A stretch of 9,744 nt of DNA from Chloracidobacterium sp. UBA7659 (GTDB lineage: Bacteria > Acidobacteriota > Blastocatellia > Pyrinomonadales > Pyrinomonadaceae): assembly GCA_002483395.1 (NCBI GenBank), contig DLHV01000140.1, positions 2,315 to 12,058 on the forward strand, in the 5' to 3' direction. Of this stretch, positions 6,670 to 9,744 are shown in pieces (position 1 is the stretch's first letter; each line of letters opens with the position of its first letter). The notes beneath the pieces were generated by a model, which worked only from the letters and a program-made list of their open reading frames with translations, searched no databases and was not told the origin of the DNA. A program made the translations under genes and the position numbers.

Positions 6670-7212
6670 ATGATCGGACATGACGAAGACCACGAAGAGG
6701 TTTCTTTTAGGGTAACGGACAGGCGAAAGTTCAATGCGGACGGCTCGGTCAAAGACGGAGTTGTGATCGAACCGAGCAAGACGGCAGAGGCCCCGGCAAC
6801 GGAAGCCGTGGCGGAGATTCCGCCCGAACCGGAGCCGGACCAGGCGGCGGATGAAGCGGATTCGTATGCGGACGCCGCCGATGATATTCCGGGCGCGGAA
6901 GACCCGGCGAGTTTTGTAAATTTCCTCTCGACGCTCGCGACAAACGCGGCCGCAAGCCTCGGAGCGATGCCGCACCCGGCAACGGGAAAGCGGAGCGTCG
7001 ATCTTGAGACCGGCAAATACTGGATCGACGTGATGGCGATGCTTACTGAAAAAACTAAGGGCAATCTGCATCCGAAGGAATCGCGTCTGCTCGAAGGCAT
7101 TTTGGCCGATCTGCGAATGCAGTACGTGACGATGGTCCGGGCGACGGAGGAAAAACTTAAGGCTCAAGCGGCTCAGAAATTTTCCGGCGCCGACATCCTT
7201 GGGAAGAAATAA
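6670..7212 (+). CDS. DUF1844 family protein with acidic N-terminal extension
   Basis: From ATG 6670 (AGGA about 10 nt upstream) the protein has 180 residues. The start motif DHEEVSFRVTDRRKFNADGSVKDG matches the N-terminus usual for DUF1844 proteins. Residues ~27-75 are an Ala/Pro/Glu/Asp-rich, probably disordered acidic linker. The conserved domain follows (~78-160): FVNFLSTLATNAAASLGAMP, then ETGKYWIDVMAMLTEKTKGNLHPKESRLLEGILADLRMQYV. It looks helical and cytoplasmic with no signal peptide. The family is widespread in Acidobacteriota and some delta-proteobacterial lineages, and its function is not established. The neighbouring hydrolase gene starts 76 bp later, past a repeat, so they are probably cotranscribed or adjacent by chance. 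Confidence 0.85.
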   Translation: MIGHDEDHEEVSFRVTDRRKFNADGSVKDGVVIEPSKTAEAPATEAVAEIPPEPEPDQAADEADSYADAADDIPGAEDPASFVNFLSTLATNAAASLGAMPHPATGKRSVDLETGKYWIDVMAMLTEKTKGNLHPKESRLLEGILADLRMQYVTMVRATEEKLKAQAAQKFSGADILGKK

Positions 7213-7214
7213 GT

Positions 7215-7270
7215 TGGCCACAGAGTTCACAGAGGACTCAGAGACTTTTGGTTCAACTCTGTACTCTGTG
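7215..7270. repeat. CACAGAG-type dispersed repeat, copy 1, with self-complementary arms
   Basis: CACAGAGT-TC-ACAGAG (7219-7234) pairs with CTCTGT-ACTCTGTG (7257-7270): 14 base pairs with a two-base bulge around a 22-nt loop. The CCACAGAG/CACAGAGG/CTCAGAG wording resembles short intergenic repeats common in several bacterial phyla. It lies between the DUF1844 stop and the hydrolase start, so it is transcribed if the genes form an operon. Confidence 0.7.
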
Positions 7271-7288
7271 CGCTCGGCGGCTAGGTGC

Positions 7289-8050
7289 ATGAAACTCACG
7301 TTTTTAGGAACAGGCACATCTACAGGGGTTCCATCGATCGCCTGTGATTGTGAGACATGCCTTTCCGACGATCCGCGGGACAAGCGATTGCGGGTTTCGA
7401 TCCTCATCGAGCATCGCGATAAAAAGGTCCTTGTCGATACCTCGATCGACTTCCGCCAGCAGGCCTTGCGGGCCAACATTCGCCATCTGGACGCAGTTCT
7501 TATCACGCATTGCCACGTCGATCACGTCTTCGGTCTTGACGACATCAGGCCGCTGAATTTTCGCTACGGAGCGATGGGCGTTTATGCGAATGATGTCGCG
7601 TGGGTCGATCTTCGTCGCATTTTCAAGTACATATTTCAGCCGACGCACTTCGGGGGCGGGCTGCCCCAATTGATACCGCACACGGTCGTGCCCAATGCTC
7701 CGTTCTGCGTCGGCGAAGATCTCGAGATCACGCCGCTTGAGGTCATCCACGGCGAACTGCCTGTCATCGCCTACCGTTTTAACGATTTTGCCTACGCGAC
7801 CGATCTGAAGGTCATTCCGCCAGACACAATGAACGGCCTCCGCGATCTGGACGTGCTTGTTCTCGACTGCGTCCGTATCAAGCCGCACTCGACGCATCTT
7901 TGTCTTGATGAAGCGTTGGCGATAATCGAGAAACTCAAACCCAAACGAGCGTTTCTGACGCACCTGAACCATGACATCCTGCACGAACGGGATTCGAAGC
8001 TGCTGCCGGATAATGTGGAGTTTGCGTGGGATGAGTTGGTTGTCGATTAG
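7289..8050 (+). CDS. PhnP-like metallo-beta-lactamase-fold hydrolase
   Basis: This 253-residue cytoplasmic protein starts at ATG 7289, where homology begins (MKLTFLGTGTSTGVPS). The in-frame upstream start at 7199 would merely translate the CACAGAG repeat. The metal ligands are complete: HCHVDH (H74, H76, D78, H79), H154 in EVIHGE, D172 in YATDLK, and H225 in FLTHLNHD. A CxCxxC group (C19, C21, C24) near the N-terminus resembles the extra zinc knuckle of PhnP. PhnP is a cyclic phosphodiesterase acting on ribose 1,2-cyclic phosphate in the C-P lyase pathway, but no phn genes are nearby. Related family members act on other phosphodiesters or nucleic-acid products, so I do not assign phnP. AGGT at 7283-7286 is a weak ribosome site. 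Confidence 0.92.
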   Translation: MKLTFLGTGTSTGVPSIACDCETCLSDDPRDKRLRVSILIEHRDKKVLVDTSIDFRQQALRANIRHLDAVLITHCHVDHVFGLDDIRPLNFRYGAMGVYANDVAWVDLRRIFKYIFQPTHFGGGLPQLIPHTVVPNAPFCVGEDLEITPLEVIHGELPVIAYRFNDFAYATDLKVIPPDTMNGLRDLDVLVLDCVRIKPHSTHLCLDEALAIIEKLKPKRAFLTHLNHDILHERDSKLLPDNVEFAWDELVVD

Positions 8051-8055
8051 GATTT

Positions 8056-8108
8056 CACCACAGAGACGCTGAGACACAGAGTCAGAACCGCGAGCGGTAG
8101 CGACCGGG
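8056..8108. repeat. CACAGAG-type dispersed repeat, copy 2, plus a GC-rich inverted element
   Basis: Positions 8057-8082 repeat the CCACAGAG...GAGACACAGAG wording of copy 1, directly after the hydrolase stop. It is followed by ACCGC-GA-GCGGT (8087-8098) and AGCGACCGGGT, another repeat-like GC-rich unit. The next ORF begins at 8119 without a visible ribosome site. Confidence 0.65.
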
Positions 8109-8118
8109 TACCTGTTTT

Positions 8119-8898
8119 ATGAACGTAACTTTTCGACAGGCAAAGATTGACGACCTTTCCACAATCGTACACATGCTCGCGGATGATTTTCTTGGGCAGC
8201 AGCGGGAGCGTTTGGAAGACCCGTTGCCGGAGAGTTATGTCTGGGCGTTTCGCGAGATCGAGGGCGATCCGAATAACGAGTTGATCGTGGCTGTTTTAAG
8301 CTCCCCTCCTTACGAAGGAGGGGTGGCCGAAGGCTGGGGTGGTTCTCTGCAAGACAGTGAAGGCTCAAGTGAGGGCAACGTCGAAAACTTTGCCGCGTCA
8401 AGAGAACCACCCCGTCATCCCGCTGAAAAACGCGGGCTGCCACCCAACTCCCCTCCTGGTTTGAGGAGGGGTGGCCGAAGGCCGGGGTGGTCTGACAAGG
8501 AGGGGAGCTTGCATGACGACGATCCGGAAGAATGGGAAGAAGGCGATTTCGAGAAACCTGTCTGGCTTGAGGATGAGGATGACACGCGTTGGCAGCAGGA
8601 GAACCACCCCGTCGCTCCCACCACCCCGTCAGCCGAAGCGGCTGCCACCCCTCTTCCGGCAGGAAGGGAGCTTACGCCGCCACCCCTCCTTCGTAACGAG
8701 GAGAGCCGCGTATGTGTGTACGATCTTAAACGTGGCTTTGACGGCTACGGCCGCGAGATATATATCCAGGCCGAAGACGCACACACCGGCAAGCCAAAGG
8801 TCTGGTATAAATTTGATCGGCAGGGACGAAAGGTCCGCTCGGAACGCTCTCCGTCGGGTATCAGTGTACAGCACCTAAACGCCTCGCCGTTTCTGTAG
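8119..8898 (+). CDS. Hybrid ORF: truncated GNAT acetyltransferase front, repeat-derived middle, unknown C-terminus
   Basis: The open frame has 259 codons but looks composite. Residues 1-60 are a recognisable GNAT front (VTFRQAKIDDLSTIVHMLADDFLGQQRE, then YVWAFREIEGDPNNELIVAVL), stopping where the acetyl-CoA-binding strand should follow; no R/QxxGxG/A motif appears later. Residues ~60-131 are encoded by a 213-bp repeat block and are Gly/Pro/Arg-rich (PPYEGGVAEGWGG). A unique acidic piece follows (DDDPEEWEEGDFEKPVWLEDEDD), then more repeat-encoded Pro/Ala-rich sequence to ~195. The last ~63 residues (VYDLKRGFDGYGREIYIQAED to the end) are unrecognised but look like genuine coding sequence. There is no Shine-Dalgarno sequence. 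Either repeats invaded a gene in frame or two gene remnants were joined. It is unlikely to be an active acetyltransferase and may be a pseudogene. Confidence 0.55.
   Translation: MNVTFRQAKIDDLSTIVHMLADDFLGQQRERLEDPLPESYVWAFREIEGDPNNELIVAVLSSPPYEGGVAEGWGGSLQDSEGSSEGNVENFAASREPPRHPAEKRGLPPNSPPGLRRGGRRPGWSDKEGSLHDDDPEEWEEGDFEKPVWLEDEDDTRWQQENHPVAPTTPSAEAAATPLPAGRELTPPPLLRNEESRVCVYDLKRGFDGYGREIYIQAEDAHTGKPKVWYKFDRQGRKVRSERSPSGISVQHLNASPFL
8298..8510. mobile_element. 213-bp repeat block with 14-bp terminal inverted repeats (MITE/REP-like)
   Basis: AAGCTCCCCTCCTT (8298-8311) and its exact reverse complement AAGGAGGGGAGCTT (8497-8510) bound the block. Inside are a 9-bp hairpin CCCCTCCTT/AAGGAGGGG (8303-8323), a 13-bp inverted pair GGGGTGGTTCTCT (8336-8348) / AGAGAACCACCCC (8401-8413), a CCCGC/GCGGG stem (8419-8436) and CCCCTCCT/AGGAGGGG (8450-8471). 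GGGGTGGCCGAAGGC occurs once after each G-rich arm. The length is 71 codons exactly, which preserves the reading frame. No transposase is encoded, so if mobile it depends on one elsewhere. No target-site duplication is obvious. Confidence 0.65.
8601..8706. repeat. Further CCACCCC-type repeat modules inside the hybrid ORF
   Basis: GAACCACCCCGTC at 8601-8613 repeats 8404-8416 exactly, and CACCACCCCGTC follows at 8619-8630. GGCTGCCACCC (8640-8650) repeats 8435-8445. AGCCG-AAG-CGGCT (8631-8643) and CTTCC-GGCA-GGAAG (8653-8666) are small hairpins. The end (GCCACCCCTCCTTCGTAA) is the inverted form of the unit near 8311-8328. This is a degenerate, partly inverted second copy of the same repeat family. 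Confidence 0.6.
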
Positions 8899-9082
8899 GA
8901 GCAGGTTTGCGGCTTGGCGCTTGCCGAGCGGAACAGCTACGCTTTTCCGGTAATGTCAACTTTGTTTTTCGCGGCTCCGCCGCCCGGTTCGTCGGCAAAG
9001 GCGGCGGCATAGCCGCGGAGAGGAATTAGACGCAACGGGTGAAGCAAAGCTTCACCGCTCGGCGAGGCGGCTGAGCCGCGTG
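8899..9082. repeat. Nested GC-rich hairpin cluster (BIME/REP-like)
   Basis: No gene is seen between 8899 and 9136. GCCGAGCGG (8923-8931) pairs with CCGCTCGGC (9055-9063). Between them, CGCGGCT..GCCGCC around 8970-8984 pairs imperfectly with GGCGGC..AGCCGCG around 8999-9016. GGTGAAGC-AAA-GCTTCACC (9038-9056) is a perfect 8-bp hairpin, and GCGGCT-G-AGCCGC (9067-9079) is a further palindrome. The cluster abuts the promoter of the next gene. Confidence 0.6.
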
Positions 9083-9110
9083 TTGACAATTTATCAACTG
9101 CTGTTAAGAT
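9083..9110 (+). promoter_or_regulatory. Promoter of the YgiT-type gene
   Basis: A perfect TTGACA -35 box (9083-9088) lies 16 bp before TAAGAT (9105-9110). Transcription would start near 9117, giving a ~20-nt leader before ATG 9137. It is one of the best promoter matches in the window and shows that the damaged gene downstream may still be transcribed. Confidence 0.55.
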
Positions 9111-9136
9111 GCGGGTAAGAGCTAAAGCAGGTTAGA

Positions 9137-9453
9137 ATGAAATGCAATTGCGGCGGAAAGCTGACGGAAAAGCGAGTGCGGCTTTATCACTATGAGGAAT
9201 CGGGTCTGCCGAGCGTGTTTCTGGCGGACATCAAGGTGGCGGTCTGCCGGAGCTGCGGGGAGCGTACCCGATCATTCCTTCCATTCTTCGGCTTCACGCG
9301 CAGATCGCCGAGGCGGTGGCGTTGAAGCCGTCGATGTTGACCGGGGCCGAGATGAAGTTCCTGCGAAAACAGCTCGGCATGGCCGCCGCATCCTACTTTG
9401 GGGTTTTATTACGGCGAAGTGTCGTGGCCGATTGCGTGGTTATACGTACCTAA
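9137..9453 (+). pseudogene. YgiT/MqsA-type zinc-finger and HTH antitoxin-like gene, frameshifted
   Basis: The first frame reads MKCNCGGKL, then YHYEESGLPSVFLADIKVAVCRSCGER, the zinc-finger domain of YgiT/MqsA-like proteins. Cysteines are C3, C5, C37 and C40; the first pair is CxC where CxxC is usual. After R43 (9263-9265) this frame loses similarity and stops at 9325. Shifting back one base gives YPIIPSILRLHAQIAEAVALKPSMLTGAEMKFLRKQLGM, the expected continuation into the Xre-type HTH, so one base (probably a T) is missing. The HTH is then lost after ~9395, with no usual VSRWE-type recognition helix before the stop at 9451-9453. Family members are often antitoxins beside an MqsR/HigB-like toxin, but no toxin gene is adjacent. 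A sequencing error could explain the shift, but not the missing end. Confidence 0.65.
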
Positions 9454-9607
9454 CAACGATATCAATCCGGTTACCAATGGACAAACACAATTCTCGACCG
9501 CAATCCACTATAGTGAAACCAATAATGTTGGTACAGCATTAATTCAAAAAGCGGGTGCAGGTCCATTCTCAAAACCAGTCGGCGACCCGGACGAGAATTG
9601 TCAGTAA
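9398..9607 (+). CDS. Short unrecognised ORF, possibly a 3' fragment
   Basis: A 69-codon frame from TTG 9398 ends at 9607; GTG 9419 is an alternative start. Neither has a ribosome site. The first ~13 codons overlap the decayed HTH region in another frame. From about 9440 the peptide becomes polar and Asn/Thr-rich (VPNNDINPVTNGQTQFSTA ... SETNNVGTALIQKAGAGPF) and ends in DENCQ, with AT-richer codons than its surroundings. I do not recognise it. It may be the C-terminal remnant of a gene joined here, or a small peptide gene in one unit with the next ORF 43 bp downstream. Confidence 0.3.
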   Translation: MGFYYGEVSWPIAWLYVPNNDINPVTNGQTQFSTAIHYSETNNVGTALIQKAGAGPFSKPVGDPDENCQ

Positions 9608-9650
9608 AGAGGAACATTCCGATGCTGCATTTTGATGGAGAGAGGTAGAT

Positions 9651-9744
9651 ATGAAATTCCATTCGAGCGTACTTTTTGGTGTCTTAGTTGTTGGAATAGC
9701 TTTTTCAACATGGCTAGTTAGCCAATCCGTAGTTCCGTCCGGAA
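9651..9744 (+). CDS. Start of a small membrane-anchored or secreted protein (runs off right edge)
   Basis: ATG 9651 has GGAGAGAGG ending five bases upstream, the strongest ribosome site in this part of the window. The visible 31 residues (MKFHSSVLFGVLVVGIAFST, then WLVSQSVVPSG) form a basic start and a 15-20-residue hydrophobic stretch: a signal peptide or N-terminal membrane anchor. The rest lies outside the window, so the family cannot be named. It probably shares a transcript with the short ORF ending at 9607. Confidence 0.6.
   Translation, partial: MKFHSSVLFGVLVVGIAFSTWLVSQSVVPSG

Noticed and set aside
6661..7506. 281-codon minus-strand ORF antisense to DUF1844 and the hydrolase
   Set aside because: It runs across two well-supported plus-strand genes and has an Arg/Ser-rich translation typical of antisense frames.
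7304..8077. 257-codon minus-strand ORF antisense to the MBL-fold hydrolase
   Set aside because: The plus strand carries a complete metal-ligand set; the antisense frame has no domain features.
8298..8706. CRISPR-like array of repeats
   Set aside because: The repeats differ in length and orientation, spacing is irregular, and they lie inside an open reading frame with no cas genes nearby.

Overview
The window looks like a chromosomal segment from an Acidobacteriota bacterium, probably of the Blastocatellia/Pyrinomonadaceae type. This is an inference from family content: a VWFA-related protein of the acidobacterial type, a DUF1844 protein, a FecR-like surface protein and a long Slt-type lytic transglycosylase with a helical-repeat front. 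Dispersed CACAGAG-type and CCACCCC/GGGGTGG-type repeats fit the same picture. There are no rRNA or tRNA genes, no CRISPR array and no recognisable transposase or phage gene. Base composition is roughly balanced, but the last ~300 bases are visibly AT-richer.

Left part (1-3712): two envelope genes diverge from a 126-bp gap that appears to hold overlapping back-to-back promoters. The minus-strand gene is a secreted VWA-domain protein running off the left edge. The plus-strand gene is a probably lipid-anchored lytic transglycosylase. Positions 3713-3926 carry no convincing gene.

Middle (3927-6258): a MazE/MazF toxin-antitoxin pair on the plus strand has overlapping genes and a perfect 17-bp palindrome covering the putative -10 region and the antitoxin start. 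It converges on a minus-strand pair: a FecR-like exported, C-terminally anchored protein and, upstream of it, the nucleotide pyrophosphohydrolase MazG. A bidirectional hairpin separates mazF from the FecR-like gene, and a clear intrinsic terminator directly follows the mazG stop.

Right part (6259-9744): a 411-bp gap with a perfect 12-bp inverted repeat is followed by a plus-strand DUF1844 protein and a PhnP-like metallo-beta-lactamase-fold hydrolase. From 7213 onward the intergenic DNA, and one gene, are full of repeats. Two CACAGAG-type copies flank the hydrolase gene. The next ORF starts as a GNAT acetyltransferase but is interrupted by several repeat modules, one a 213-bp block bounded by perfect 14-bp inverted repeats, and it stays open to an unrelated C-terminus. 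A block of nested hairpins follows. After that comes a YgiT/MqsA-type zinc-finger plus HTH gene broken by a frameshift and lacking its C-terminal end. The window ends in AT-richer DNA with a short unrecognised ORF and the start of a membrane or secreted protein.

The left two-thirds is orderly housekeeping and envelope DNA plus one toxin-antitoxin module. The last ~1.7 kb looks like a plastic region with repeat insertion, gene decay and a possible junction. I found no complete new defence or mobile system. The strongest unusual signals are the repeat-invaded GNAT reading frame, the mazE operator/start arrangement and the broken YgiT gene next to the AT-rich tail.
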